Source: an uncultured Methanoregula sp. (lineage in GTDB: Archaea > Halobacteriota > Methanomicrobia > Methanomicrobiales > Methanospirillaceae). From it: 64,000 bases of DNA. This document shows positions 1 through 8,809 of the stretch, piece after piece (within the stretch, counting starts at the first letter, position 1; each line of letters starts with the position of its first letter). The stretch spans positions 1,282,153-1,346,152 of the forward strand of contig NZ_OY759744.1 of the NCBI RefSeq assembly GCF_963662735.1, written 5' to 3'. A program made the position numbers and the translations under genes. The notes beneath the pieces were generated by a model, which ran no database searches, was not told where the DNA came from, and saw only the letters and a list, made by a program, of their open reading frames with translations.

Positions 1-711
1 GCCTCCCGGACCGATCTCCCCTTCCTCAAGGAAGTCTATCGCCGGGCTGCTGAACATGGAGCAGTATTGCTCAGTTTTGCAGATACCGTGGGATGCCTGA
101 TACCGACCGAGATGCAGCGTATCATGACGGATCTCGTTGCTTCAGTTGATCGTCCCTTTTGCGCCCACTGCCACAACGACATGGGATGTGCTGTGGCAAA
201 TACGCTCACCGCTGCAGAAGCCGGGGCATTCCAGCTTCATACTACGGTGAACGGGATCGGGGAGCGGTCGGGAAATGCATCGCTCGAGGAAGTACTGGTT
301 GCCCTGAGGATGAAAGCAGGAATCGACCGGTACGATCTTTCCCAGCTGACGGCGTTGTCGCATAAGGTGGAGAAATACTCCGGAATTATGCTTCCCCGGA
401 ACAAACCGGTTACCGGGGAACTGGCGTTTTCGCACGAAAGTGGCATCCATATCGCAGCGATCCTTGATGATCCGGCCACCTACGAATATTTCCCTCCCGA
501 TATGGTTGGCGGCGAGCGCAGGTTCATTCTCGGCAAACACACCGGCAGGAAGGCGCTGGAGCATGTTGTGGCATCCCTCGGCTGCGAGCTTACCGAGAAG
601 CAGATCTGCCGTGTACTCGATCTCGTCAAGGACCAGTCCGAGCATAAGTGCAGCATTACACCGGACATTCTGCGTGGCCTGATCCGGAAAGCAAAGGAGA
701 CAAAAGAATGA
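1..711 (+). CDS. aksA: Homocitrate synthase AksA (5'-truncated by window edge)
   Basis: Condenses acetyl-CoA with 2-oxoglutarate and longer 2-oxo diacids, the first step of 2-oxosuberate synthesis for coenzyme B. The reading frame is open from base 1, so the N-terminus lies outside the window. Visible are the HCHND metal-binding motif of the HMGL/LeuA TIM barrel, the GERSGNASLEE segment and the FSHESGIH and LGKHTG motifs of the C-terminal subdomains. The protein ends soon after these and lacks the LeuA allosteric (dimer) domain, which fits AksA/homocitrate synthase better than isopropylmalate synthase. The stop codon overlaps the aksD start (ATGA), and the downstream homoaconitase-type genes support the role. 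Citramalate or isopropylmalate synthase is the alternative. Confidence 0.85.
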   Translation, partial: ASRTDLPFLKEVYRRAAEHGAVLLSFADTVGCLIPTEMQRIMTDLVASVDRPFCAHCHNDMGCAVANTLTAAEAGAFQLHTTVNGIGERSGNASLEEVLVALRMKAGIDRYDLSQLTALSHKVEKYSGIMLPRNKPVTGELAFSHESGIHIAAILDDPATYEYFPPDMVGGERRFILGKHTGRKALEHVVASLGCELTEKQICRVLDLVKDQSEHKCSITPDILRGLIRKAKETKE

Positions 712-1919
712 GTTCCCTTTCCGAACGCATCCTTGGAGCACCTGCCGGTGAATATGTTGACCGGAAGGTTGACCGTGCCTTTGCCTGTGACGGCACCGGT
801 CTCCTGGCACTTGAGGCATGGAAAAATATTGGTGCCGGCCACCTGGCCGATACAACAGAGTTTTCCATCATCTTCGATCACATCGCGCCGGCGAATAATG
901 CAACGACCGCGGCCCTCCAGCACGAGCTCCGGGAATTTGCCCGGAGTTCGTTCATGCATTTCTCCGATGTCGGGGGGGGCATCTGCCACCAGCTGATGAG
1001 CGAAGGTGTTGTCCTTCCCGGGGAGATCATTGTCGGGGCGGATTCCCACAGCGTCACCCTTGGAGCATTCGGGGCGTTTGCAACCGGTGTCGGTGCAACC
1101 GATATGGCTGCCATCTGGCTTACCGGCGAAACCTGGTTCCGGGTCCCGGAATCTGTAGGAATCCACATAACCGGGAAATTTACAGGTGCTGCTGAGGCAA
1201 AGGACCTTGCCCTGGCCTACGTGGGAAAACTCGGGACCGATGGAGCAACGTACCAGGCGCTCGAATTCGTGGGCGAGGGAATGAAGAACCTCACGATGGA
1301 TGACCGGCTTGTCCTTGCCAACCTCTCGGTGGAAACAGGTGCAAAGGCCGGCCTCTGTTATGCGGACGAGACGACCGTCCGGTACCTGAAGGAGTGGGGG
1401 CACGATATACAGCCTCAGACCCCGGAGCCGTGCACGTACGTGCAGGAACTGGACTTCGATCTTGCCGACATCGTGCCGCTTGTCGCTGTCCCCCATCGGG
1501 TGGATACGGTAAAACCGGTGGACCAGCTTGCCGGTCTTCCGATTGACCAGGTTTTTGTCGGAACCTGCACAAATGGGCGGTATTCCGATCTCGAACGGTT
1601 TGCGCGGATCGTCCGGGGAAAGAAGGTCGCGGTGCGAACTATCATCGTTCCCGCCTCATCTGAAATCCTCGCAAAGACTATCCGGACCGGTGTGCTTGCC
1701 GACATCGTCGCAGCGGGATGCACAATCGGCACCCCCGGGTGCGGTCCCTGCCTTGGATACCACCAGGGTGTAATCGGTGAAGGGGAAGTCTGCCTCTCAA
1801 CGGCAAACCGGAATTTCAAAAACCGCATGGGTGTCGGGGGGGAGATCTATCTCTCTTCGGTTGCGACAGCTGCTGCCAGTGCGCTTGAAGGAGAGATCTG
1901 TGTTCCGGAGGTGGCCTGA
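708..1919 (+). CDS. aksD: Homoaconitase/3-isopropylmalate dehydratase large subunit
   Basis: Large subunit of a two-subunit aconitase-family hydro-lyase that isomerises homocitrate and its longer homologues during 2-oxosuberate synthesis. It has 403 residues. The [4Fe-4S] ligands are visible as Cys287 in the GTCTNGR motif and Cys345/Cys348 in PGCGPCLG. The substrate-loop motifs GADSHS and GVGATD are intact. The ATG at 708 is chosen because it overlaps the aksA stop codon and matches the family N-terminus (SERILG). The long form starting at 648 would run inside aksA. The aksE start follows in a TGATG overlap. Assignment to homoaconitase rather than LeuC rests mainly on its partner subunit. Confidence 0.9.
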   Translation: MSSLSERILGAPAGEYVDRKVDRAFACDGTGLLALEAWKNIGAGHLADTTEFSIIFDHIAPANNATTAALQHELREFARSSFMHFSDVGGGICHQLMSEGVVLPGEIIVGADSHSVTLGAFGAFATGVGATDMAAIWLTGETWFRVPESVGIHITGKFTGAAEAKDLALAYVGKLGTDGATYQALEFVGEGMKNLTMDDRLVLANLSVETGAKAGLCYADETTVRYLKEWGHDIQPQTPEPCTYVQELDFDLADIVPLVAVPHRVDTVKPVDQLAGLPIDQVFVGTCTNGRYSDLERFARIVRGKKVAVRTIIVPASSEILAKTIRTGVLADIVAAGCTIGTPGCGPCLGYHQGVIGEGEVCLSTANRNFKNRMGVGGEIYLSSVATAAASALEGEICVPEVA

Positions 1920-2389
1920 TGCATGGTGAAGGCATTGCTGTCTGCCTGCCGGCGGACATCGACACCGATATGGTGATTGCGGGACGGTACCTGCGGACCA
2001 AGGACCGGAGTATCTGGGCAACCCGGGTTTTTGAGGACCTGGATCCCACTATTGCTCCCAGACTGAAAGGCGCAGTGATCGTTGCAGGAAAGAACTTCGG
2101 TTGCGGGTCGTCGCGGGAACAGGCGCCTCTCGCTTTACGTGAAGCAGGAGTTGTCGCCGTTGTTGCCCCTTCGTTTGCCCGGATCTTTTTCAGGAATGCC
2201 ATTAACGTTGGTCTTCCCCTCATCGAATACGACCTGGAATGCAGCGACGGGACCAGGATTGTCTTCAATATCCGGGATGGATGGGTGGATGCTGCCGGAA
2301 AACGCTATACGGTCAGTCCTCTCTCTCAAAGAATGCAGGAGATTCTCGCAGCCGGTGGTCTTGTGGAATACTGGAGAGCTCACCAATGA
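1919..2389 (+). CDS. aksE: Homoaconitase small subunit (YLRT-type)
   Basis: Small swivelling subunit of the aconitase-family enzyme, 156 residues. The substrate-recognition loop reads Tyr-Leu-Arg-Thr at residues 24-27. In this family YLRT is associated with homoaconitase and YLVY with isopropylmalate isomerase (established knowledge, from the Methanocaldococcus jannaschii enzyme). The FGCGSSREQAP motif binding the substrate carboxylate is present. The gene starts one base inside the aksD stop and overlaps the next gene by ATGA, so the two subunits are probably made in equal amounts. This loop is the strongest sequence evidence that the operon serves coenzyme B rather than leucine synthesis. 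Confidence 0.9.
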   Translation: MHGEGIAVCLPADIDTDMVIAGRYLRTKDRSIWATRVFEDLDPTIAPRLKGAVIVAGKNFGCGSSREQAPLALREAGVVAVVAPSFARIFFRNAINVGLPLIEYDLECSDGTRIVFNIRDGWVDAAGKRYTVSPLSQRMQEILAAGGLVEYWRAHQ

Positions 2390-3186
2390 TCTTTCCCGAG
2401 CATTGCAAGTACGTGGGCCTTGCTGCGACAAAACCCTGCGATGACAAGGTTTACTTCCTGAGCCGGTATCTCCTCCGGGAAACTCCGGAAGGAACGGAAA
2501 TACGGGAAGTTGTTCTGGATTCCTCCGGGAAAGGAATGATGCGAAATATCCTCTCATCTGTGGTACTTGCAAAGCCTCAGGATGTATATCATTACCCGGA
2601 GAAAGTCAACCTTTACAACCGCACGCGGCTCATCGAGCTCGCTCTGGACTCCGGATACCGGTGTACCGTCTTCACCGGCCTCGATGAACACCGGACGTTC
2701 ATCATCGACCCCGATCTTTCCGGTCTGCTGGCAATCCATGTTTACGATGTGAGTCCTCCCAGGCCCAGCCTGTCGGCATGCATACGGGAACTGGAATCGG
2801 ACGGGCTTTTTGGCAGTCTTTCCATACGGTTCATTCATCATGTGCGGGACATCTCGACAATTCATGCCGATGTCTATCCCTGCCGGGCATCAGGTTTTTC
2901 AAAAACCCTGGATATGGATCCCATGCACGGCGGAGAGCAGGTTGCCGGCTGTCTTACTGCCTCGCAATTCTACACGGAATGTTACGGAACGGATTTCCAT
3001 CTTGAAAATATCTGCCCGCTGGAATGCGTGCAGGAGGAGCCGTTCATTGCACGGTGTTGCCGGTCAGAGCGCGAAGGTTTAACAGGCTGGCACGGGAAAA
3101 CCGGCTCTGTTGTCCACTGGGGTGCCGATCCCCTCCTGATTTATCGTGCGGTAACGGATCTGGTTTCCCGCTGGAGGAACACATGA
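2386..3186 (+). CDS. Conserved protein of unknown function inside the aks operon
   Basis: I do not recognise a named family in this 266-residue protein. It has no signal peptide or membrane segment and looks like a soluble mixed alpha/beta protein. It carries nine scattered cysteines, with one cluster near the C-terminus (a Cys-Pro-Leu-Glu-Cys stretch and a Cys-Cys pair), which might bind metal. Start chosen at the ATG overlapping the aksE stop (ATGA); its own stop overlaps the aksF start in the same way, so it is translationally locked between homoaconitase and the dehydrogenase. That position suggests a role tied to 2-oxo-diacid or coenzyme B synthesis, but this is inference only. Confidence 0.8.
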   Translation: MIFPEHCKYVGLAATKPCDDKVYFLSRYLLRETPEGTEIREVVLDSSGKGMMRNILSSVVLAKPQDVYHYPEKVNLYNRTRLIELALDSGYRCTVFTGLDEHRTFIIDPDLSGLLAIHVYDVSPPRPSLSACIRELESDGLFGSLSIRFIHHVRDISTIHADVYPCRASGFSKTLDMDPMHGGEQVAGCLTASQFYTECYGTDFHLENICPLECVQEEPFIARCCRSEREGLTGWHGKTGSVVHWGADPLLIYRAVTDLVSRWRNT

Positions 3187-4151
3187 CAAAGATTGCTGTT
3201 GTCGAAGGGGATGGCATTGGCCACGAAGTGATCCCGGTTGCCCGCTCGGTTCTCGAACTGCTGCACCCGGAGTTTGATTATTTCCCGGTCGAAGTAGGGT
3301 ACGGTATGTGGGAGCGGACCGGCTGCCCGTGTGCAGACAAGGAGATCCGCGAACTCAAGGAAGCGGATGCGATCCTGTTCGGAGCAATAACAACCCCCCC
3401 CATGAAAGATTACCAGAGCGTGGTCTTGCGGATACGAAAAGCCCTCGATCTGTATGCCAACCTGCGCCCAGTCAAGGGTGAAGGGTTCGATATTATGATC
3501 GTGCGGGAGAATACCGAGGGCCTCTATTCCGGTATTGAACAAGCCGGCCCGGATCAGGCAACAACGCTGCGGGTAGTCAGCCGCAGGGGAACCGAGCGGA
3601 TTGTACGGTCTGCGATACGGCTTGCCCAGGAACGAACCGGCTTTCTGACCATCGGGCACAAGGCAAATGTGATCAAGTCGGACGTCTTCTTCCGGGATAT
3701 CTGTCTTGCCGAGGCAAAATCCGCTGGGATACAGTACAACGACAAGTTCATCGATGCCTTATCGCTGGATCTCCTCCAGCACCCGAAAAATTACAGCGTG
3801 GTTGTCACAACCAACATGTTCGGTGACATTCTTTCGGACGTTGCATCCTATCTTGTCGGGGGACTTGGTCTTGTACCGAGTGCAAACATCGGTGATCGCC
3901 ATGCTTTGTTCGAGCCGGTGCATGGCAGCGCTCCCGATATTGCCGGAAACGATATTGCAAACCCGGTTGCCGCGATCCGGAGTGCCGCGATGCTCCTCGA
4001 TTATGTGGGTGACAAGGACGGGGCAATTCAGGTCGAGTCTGCGATTGGGACCGTTCTTGCACAGGGTATACGGACCCGGGACCTTGGCGGATCGGCAGGA
4101 ACGCGGGAGTTCGGCAAAGCCGTTCAGAATGTTCTCCGGCAGCAGATGTAA
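3183..4151 (+). CDS. aksF: Isohomocitrate/3-isopropylmalate-type dehydrogenase AksF
   Basis: NAD(P)-dependent oxidative decarboxylase of the isocitrate/isopropylmalate dehydrogenase family, 322 residues. Visible features are the N-terminal GDGIGHEV motif, the YANLRPVKG substrate segment, RENTEGLYSG, the metal-ligand region around TTNMFGDILSD and the GSAPDIAGN nucleotide-binding loop near residues 245-255. It begins at an ATG overlapping the previous stop, giving a five-gene co-translated unit. Linked to a YLRT-type homoaconitase it most likely performs the third step of each 2-oxo-diacid chain elongation. LeuB-like or dual activity cannot be excluded from sequence. Confidence 0.88.
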   Translation: MTKIAVVEGDGIGHEVIPVARSVLELLHPEFDYFPVEVGYGMWERTGCPCADKEIRELKEADAILFGAITTPPMKDYQSVVLRIRKALDLYANLRPVKGEGFDIMIVRENTEGLYSGIEQAGPDQATTLRVVSRRGTERIVRSAIRLAQERTGFLTIGHKANVIKSDVFFRDICLAEAKSAGIQYNDKFIDALSLDLLQHPKNYSVVVTTNMFGDILSDVASYLVGGLGLVPSANIGDRHALFEPVHGSAPDIAGNDIANPVAAIRSAAMLLDYVGDKDGAIQVESAIGTVLAQGIRTRDLGGSAGTREFGKAVQNVLRQQM

Positions 4152-4200
4152 ACAATGTCTGATAAAAGCGGGTAATGTGCCCGTCCCCTTGTATTCCCTT

Positions 4201-4683
4201 TTATGTTATAACATGGTATCCGTTGCAGGATAGTATCCTCGTTACGTTCTCCTCCCAGAGTCCCTCATCAGAAACAGGTATTCCGGAAATGTCCCTGTCC
4301 CAGATCTCCCGAAGCCGGTGATCCATGGTAACCAGATGTCGGGTATTTTCGGTCACTTTTCCAATCCGTTCGCCAGCCGGGTCAAGTACCAGGATCCGGA
4401 AACAGGAATAGTACCGGCACAGATCGGGACGGGATCCATGCACCGTGCAGATGATCCGTCCCGGTTCAGCCTCGCGGAGAAACGGGCATGCGAGTGAATG
4501 TTTTGGGACAGCCGCCCGACCAAGAAATAAATCCTTTTTATCCGGATCTACCTCTACCCTCCGCTCCTCCCCGGTTGTGGTATAGCCAATCCGGAATGTC
4601 AGGGGCTTTGTCTCTTCCAGAATCTCAATTACTTCCCCCATCGTGCTGCAGCACTCCCCGCATTGCTGGCAGATGAATGTCAA
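4201..4683 (-). CDS. YkgJ-family cysteine-cluster protein
   Basis: Small cytoplasmic protein (160 residues) of the YkgJ/CxxCxxCC family, thought to bind zinc or an iron-sulfur cluster; the reaction is unknown. The N-terminal cluster CQQCGECC lies at residues 5-12, with further cysteines in the CPFLRE, CTVHGSRPDLCR and YYSC segments, the usual pattern of eight or more conserved cysteines. It is convergent with aksF. A close paralogue with the same length and layout lies at 29252-29734, and a more distant one at 41012-41728. The ATG start puts the Cys cluster at the very N-terminus, as in the paralogue. Confidence 0.85.
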   Translation of the reverse strand: MTFICQQCGECCSTMGEVIEILEETKPLTFRIGYTTTGEERRVEVDPDKKDLFLGRAAVPKHSLACPFLREAEPGRIICTVHGSRPDLCRYYSCFRILVLDPAGERIGKVTENTRHLVTMDHRLREIWDRDISGIPVSDEGLWEENVTRILSCNGYHVIT

Positions 4684-5214
4684 TGGTCTCCACTTTGGGA
4701 TCTGTTTCTTACGGGATGGATGAAAAAATGAACGATTTGTTCAGAGCGTCCAAAGAAATTATCATCCCAGAATGGTGGGCGCGGTCTCCTTCATGCGTGC
4801 ATGCTTCACGGCTTTCGCAGGGATCTGTCCATAGGTTCGCCGGGGCTTGTGCACTCATTGGTCCTGAATTGATTTCCTTTGGATCCGTATTTATGAAACC
4901 TGATGAGTCCCTTGTTGTTATCACCCCCCGATCTCTGCAGGTTTCCCGTTCCGGATAATGATGGGGAAATCATAACCGGATTGATGCAATCACTCAATTG
5001 AATTGCATTCTCACTGCCGTTCCGGATATATGTAACCGCCCGGTTCAATTAAACCGGTTTTTGACCAATATTTGGCGTATTCTCATAGTGCCAATATATG
5101 TGTTCTTTTTGACATCGTGCTTCAGGCAACATCGATACCGGAAGGATGGATCCCCCCCATATGGGCTCTTTCCTGTACCCGGAAAAATGCCGGTCTTTGC
5201 ATCATGGAGGTACA
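4684..5214. other. Intergenic region with envelope-type promoter element
   Basis: About 530 bases between the divergent ykgJ-like gene and the secreted-protein gene. A reading frame at 4677-4958 has no ribosome binding site or family resemblance and is not called. The right half holds copy 1 of the repeated regulatory element (see 5027-5098). Nothing else was seen. Confidence 0.6.
5027..5098 (+). promoter_or_regulatory. Envelope-gene regulatory element, copy 1
   Basis: Three boxes: TATATGTAAC at 5027, GTTCAATTAA at 5043 and AATATA at 5093. The distance from GTTCAA to AATATA is exactly 50 bases and from TATATG to GTTCAA 16 bases, both repeated in other copies. AATATA is a plausible archaeal TATA box lying 122 bases before the start of the secreted-protein gene at 5215. 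Confidence 0.65.
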
Positions 5215-6546
5215 ATGAAAATAAAAACCATTATCGCCAGTTGTATCCTGCTCCTGCTGATGGCTTCAGCAGTTTCGGCAGCAACAACTGACAGCACATC
5301 ATCGTCTACATCATCCTCAACATCGTCTACATCAACATCGGATGTCGATGCGACTTCGCTGGTTTGTGTCACCAATGTAACGCTGGATCCCGAGGTGTTA
5401 TATCCGTACGAAGAAGGAACCATCTCGGTCACCCTGACCAATTCAGGAACCACATCGGTTGGATTGTCTCATCCGGATCTTCTCAGTGACAAGGTCCACA
5501 TAAAAACCCTCGACTCCTGGGACACCATGAGCTATATCGGTGCCGGGGCAACGATGACATATACGTTCGTTGTCACCGCGGATCCTCCGGATGGAACGGA
5601 TTACGTCCTGTTTACGGTAGCCTCGAAGGGCGGGACATCCATTCATTATCCAATCAGGATCAAGGTGGATTCCCGTGATATACAGTCAAGTGTAACCGGC
5701 AAACCCAACACCTTCTCCCAGGGAGAGGACGAGACCGTCAACCTGACGCTCATCAATGTCCGGTCCGGCACCCTCAAAAATATCCTTATCACTCCCTCCG
5801 GAAATGGCATCGAGGTGCAACCCTCCCAGAAATATGTCTATTCACTGGCTGGATACAATTCCGTAGAAGTTCCTTTCACGGTCAAAGCCGCCCAGGACTC
5901 AAACCTCACGTTCCACGTCAGTTACATGAACGGGGATGCCGAACATGCAGTCGATACCGTTCTGCCTGTTGCGCTTGACCATGATACGACATCGGTCGTA
6001 CCTGTCATCAATAACCTTGCCCTGACTTCCAAAGGTACGTACTATGATCTTACCGGTGATATTGGCAACTCGGGTGTCACGGATGCAAAAGGACTTGTCG
6101 TCACGGTTGGTTCCCCTGCCAAAGGTACCGAAACCTATCCCGAATACGCCATCGGCAGCCTGGCATCCGATGATTCCGGAAGTTTTGAGCTGACATTCAC
6201 TTCCTCGGATCTGTCCTCAGTTCCGTTAGTTATCAGCTGGAAGAACTCCGACGGAAAACTCTACAAGACCACAAAGACCCTTGATCTCACATCCTCGCTG
6301 GGATCGATAAGCAGCAGTGCAAGCGGAACCAGCACAGGATCAGGATCTTCCGGCGGTCCCGGGATGCAGGCTGGCGGGCCCGGTGGTATGGGTGGCCCCG
6401 GTGGCCAGAGCACCAGCCTGTTCAGCAGCAAAGGTAACGGCATCAGTTCGTTTTACCCCGTAATTGCGGCAGGTATCATCCTCGTTGTCGGTATCGTTCT
6501 GTATAAAAAACGGAAATGGGTCCTGTCAAAGCTGAAGAAGCAATAA
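5215..6546 (+). CDS. Secreted, membrane-anchored protein with COG1361-like repeats
   Basis: 443 residues with a clear signal peptide (MKIKTII, hydrophobic core, Ala-Xaa-Ala near residue 22), a Ser/Thr-rich stretch, then two or more CARDB/NEW3-like beta domains (COG1361 style). A Gly/Pro-rich linker follows and a C-terminal membrane segment with a Lys/Arg-rich cytoplasmic tail. The ATG at 5215 has a strong GGAGGT site six bases upstream; the longer frame from 5146 would spoil the signal peptide. It stands first in an operon with a MacB/LolD-type ABC transporter, so it may be the external partner of that transporter. The repeated promoter element lies upstream. Confidence 0.8.
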   Translation: MKIKTIIASCILLLLMASAVSAATTDSTSSSTSSSTSSTSTSDVDATSLVCVTNVTLDPEVLYPYEEGTISVTLTNSGTTSVGLSHPDLLSDKVHIKTLDSWDTMSYIGAGATMTYTFVVTADPPDGTDYVLFTVASKGGTSIHYPIRIKVDSRDIQSSVTGKPNTFSQGEDETVNLTLINVRSGTLKNILITPSGNGIEVQPSQKYVYSLAGYNSVEVPFTVKAAQDSNLTFHVSYMNGDAEHAVDTVLPVALDHDTTSVVPVINNLALTSKGTYYDLTGDIGNSGVTDAKGLVVTVGSPAKGTETYPEYAIGSLASDDSGSFELTFTSSDLSSVPLVISWKNSDGKLYKTTKTLDLTSSLGSISSSASGTSTGSGSSGGPGMQAGGPGGMGGPGGQSTSLFSSKGNGISSFYPVIAAGIILVVGIVLYKKRKWVLSKLKKQ

Positions 6547-6557
6547 GGGGTGCGGAT

Positions 6558-7238
6558 ATGACCGATACCCCTCTTATCCGGCTTGCGGATGTGTCGAAAG
6601 TGTACCATCTCGAGGCCGGTGATTTCACTGCTCTGGATCATGTCTCGCTTGACATCATGGACAATGATTTTGTTGCCATCATGGGACCTTCAGGTTCCGG
6701 CAAATCGACCATGATGAACCAGCTCGGGATCCTAGATGTCCCCACATCGGGAGAACTTCTCATTGACGGGAGGAACGTGGCAAACTTAACAAGCCTTGAG
6801 AGAACTCATATGCGTCGCGACATCATCGGGTATATCTTCCAGAAATTTTACTTAATTCCCCTCCTTTCGGCATACGAGAACGTGGAATACCCGCTCATCC
6901 TCAAGTATAAGAAAAGGGACACGACGGGTAAAGCCACTGCCCTCTTGGAAGCCGTAGGCATTGACAGGGAAATGAGTGCCCACCGCCCAACCCAGCTTTC
7001 CGGCGGGCAACAGCAACGCGTGGCGGTGGCCCGTGCCCTGGTAAATGACCCGAAAATCCTCCTCTGTGATGAACCGACGGGAAATCTCGACCGGAAGACC
7101 GGTACCCAGATCATGGATATTCTCTGTGGCCTGCACAAAGAGGGAAAGACGGTCATCATCGTAACCCATGATCCCAAGATTGCAGAATATGCCCACCGTA
7201 CGATACGGCTTGAAGACGGGAGGATTGCAGAATCATGA
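6558..7238 (+). CDS. MacB/LolD-type ABC transporter ATP-binding protein
   Basis: 226-residue ATPase. Walker A is GPSGSGKST, the signature LSGGQQQRVAVARAL, Walker B LLCDEPTGNLD, followed by a switch His in VTHDPK. The length and order match the LolD/MacB/FtsE subgroup, which energises mechanotransmission rather than classical import. The start ATG at 6558 lies 11 bases after the secreted-protein stop; the longer form beginning at 6516 would overlap that gene. The stop overlaps the permease start (ATGA). Confidence 0.93.
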   Translation: MTDTPLIRLADVSKVYHLEAGDFTALDHVSLDIMDNDFVAIMGPSGSGKSTMMNQLGILDVPTSGELLIDGRNVANLTSLERTHMRRDIIGYIFQKFYLIPLLSAYENVEYPLILKYKKRDTTGKATALLEAVGIDREMSAHRPTQLSGGQQQRVAVARALVNDPKILLCDEPTGNLDRKTGTQIMDILCGLHKEGKTVIIVTHDPKIAEYAHRTIRLEDGRIAES

Positions 7239-8443
7239 AAGATATCTTCTTCGACCTGTCAGTAAGGAGTGTCAGGCTGAATTACCTGCGTTCGATCCTG
7301 GCGTCCATCGGTATTGTTATCGGCGTTATTGCCATCTCCACGATGGGAATGCTCGGAACCAACATGCAGTTGCAGACAAAAGACCAGCTGTCAGCCGGCG
7401 CAAATACCATTGTCATCACGCCGGATGCAGTCAGGATGGGTCCGCCGGGGTCCAGTTCCTCCTCCTCCTCTGCGTCATCGGTAATAACCAAGGCCCAGTT
7501 GAGCAAGATCAAGGTTGCCGCGGGAGCAAATGCCAGTAATGTTGTCCCAGTTTACTCGACAAATACGGAATTCACCTTGAGCTCTACCCCGGGCCGTGGA
7601 ACGATCTATGGGATCAATCCCGATCAGATTACTGCGTTCCTGACAATCGAGGACGGGACCAACATCGAGGGGGTCAATGATGCCCTTGTAGGATCGACGA
7701 TTGCATCGAATTTCAACCTGAAACTCGGGAGCAAGATAAAAATCGGATCCGCCAAAACCGGACGTTCGGAAGTAAAGATCGTTGGAATTCTCAAGGAACG
7801 GGGTCAGGCGGCGGACAGTGTCAGGACTGACAATGCCATCGTGGTCTCCGATGACTGGTACGTAAAAGAGTACGGCGGGGAAAATGAGTACCCCCAGGTA
7901 AACGTGATCGTGAAAGACGTTGACACAATAACAGGCACCGAACAGGTAATTGACGCGAAACTCAATACCAATGAGAAAACCCCTGTTGTGCGTGTTTCCG
8001 ACGCGAGTACGATGCTGTCCAGCATCACCTCGACCCTGAGCACGATGACCACGTTCATCCTTGCAATAGGTGGCATCTCACTCCTGGTCGCGGCCACGAG
8101 CATCTTCAATGTCATGATGATGTCGGTCACTGAACGGGTTCAGGAGATCGGTATCCTCCTCTCCATAGGAACGGAAACCGGAGAGGTGCGCCGGATGTTC
8201 CTGTACGAGGCATTCATCCTCGGTATTCTCGGTGCCGTTATTGGTGGGGTCGGCAGTCTTATCATCGGATACTCGGTGGTAAGTTACATGATAGGAACAA
8301 CGGAGTATTTCTTCCTGCCGGACAGCATTCTCTACGTTCCTGCGGGAATGCTTATCGGGATAATTGTCTGTGTGGTCTCCGGGCTATATCCTGCCTGGCG
8401 GGCATCGAACATGGATCCGATTGATGCTCTGAGAAGTGAATGA
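7235..8443 (+). CDS. MacB/FtsX-type ABC transporter permease
   Basis: 402 residues with the MacB topology: one N-terminal membrane helix (about 20-40), a large external MacB_PCD domain, and three C-terminal helices (about 270-390) containing the FtsX fold. The C-terminus (YPAWRASNMDPIDALR) is the family signature. A short Ser run at about residues 70-80 is a low-complexity insertion. It is translationally coupled to the ATPase. With the secreted protein upstream it probably forms a three-part surface system for export or for handling envelope lipoproteins or stress. The substrate is unknown. Confidence 0.92.
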   Translation: MKDIFFDLSVRSVRLNYLRSILASIGIVIGVIAISTMGMLGTNMQLQTKDQLSAGANTIVITPDAVRMGPPGSSSSSSSASSVITKAQLSKIKVAAGANASNVVPVYSTNTEFTLSSTPGRGTIYGINPDQITAFLTIEDGTNIEGVNDALVGSTIASNFNLKLGSKIKIGSAKTGRSEVKIVGILKERGQAADSVRTDNAIVVSDDWYVKEYGGENEYPQVNVIVKDVDTITGTEQVIDAKLNTNEKTPVVRVSDASTMLSSITSTLSTMTTFILAIGGISLLVAATSIFNVMMMSVTERVQEIGILLSIGTETGEVRRMFLYEAFILGILGAVIGGVGSLIIGYSVVSYMIGTTEYFFLPDSILYVPAGMLIGIIVCVVSGLYPAWRASNMDPIDALRSE

Positions 8444-8497
8444 TACACCAGGCATGCGGGATGTCACCCTCTTGCCCCACAGGCCCGGAGAACCCTG

Positions 8498-8548
8498 ACC
8501 GGTTCCCGGGTCTGCTCCTGCCCGGGGTTCGGGCAGGATGTAACCGGT
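8498..8548 (+). terminator. Nested hairpin downstream of the ABC operon
   Basis: Outer arms ACCGGTT (8498-8504) and AACCGGT (8542-8548) enclose a perfect 9-bp stem TCCTGCCCG (8516-8524)/CGGGCAGGA (8530-8538) with loop GGGTT. It lies 54 bases after the permease stop and could end or stabilise that transcript. There is no T-run directly after it, so the terminator role is uncertain. Confidence 0.45.
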
Positions 8549-8676
8549 GTCCACGGGAGCATCAAATGTATTGAACCAATCTCTCCGGGACAATTTTTCT
8601 CATGCAGGAATCCGGGGGAATGCGTATCTGCATCCCGATGAGTGGCGCATGTTTTTGGATCGCAATCGATCTCCGG

Positions 8677-8730
8677 CAAAAAAATTTCAGCCACCCCCTC
8701 ATCCCCTGCCTGAAATTTTTCAACCACCCC
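8677..8730. repeat. Short imperfect direct repeat
   Basis: Two copies of an A/T-rich core followed by a C-rich tail: AAATTTCAGCCACCCC near 8683-8698 and AAATTTTTCAACCACCCC at 8713-8730. The same A/T-core plus C-run style recurs in the larger repeats near 35.7 and 35.9 kb. Confidence 0.5.
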
Positions 8731-8773
8731 TTGCCTGATCGACCGGACTGCTCACGCCGGAAGAAAGGATTTA

Positions 8774-8809
8774 TTGTTGGATAATTATCCAACAATCGGA
8801 TAATTATCC
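8774..8809. promoter_or_regulatory. Tandem palindromic operator-like sites
   Basis: A perfect 22-bp palindrome spans 8774-8795 with core GGATAATTATCC (8779-8790). The same 12-bp core recurs at 8798-8809, 19 bases away centre to centre, about two helical turns. This arrangement is typical of two dimers of a winged-helix repressor binding side by side. The controlled gene is not obvious. Confidence 0.5.

Noticed and set aside
480..1496. 338-codon frame antisense to aksD
   Set aside because: aksD carries all family motifs; the antisense frame has none and no start signals.
4677..4958. 93-codon plus frame in the gap after the ykgJ-like gene
   Set aside because: No ribosome binding site, no family likeness, mixed composition.
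8549..8600. GGTTCAAT on the minus strand as a sixth regulatory-element copy
   Set aside because: Neither the AATATA box at 50 bases nor the upstream TATATG box is present.
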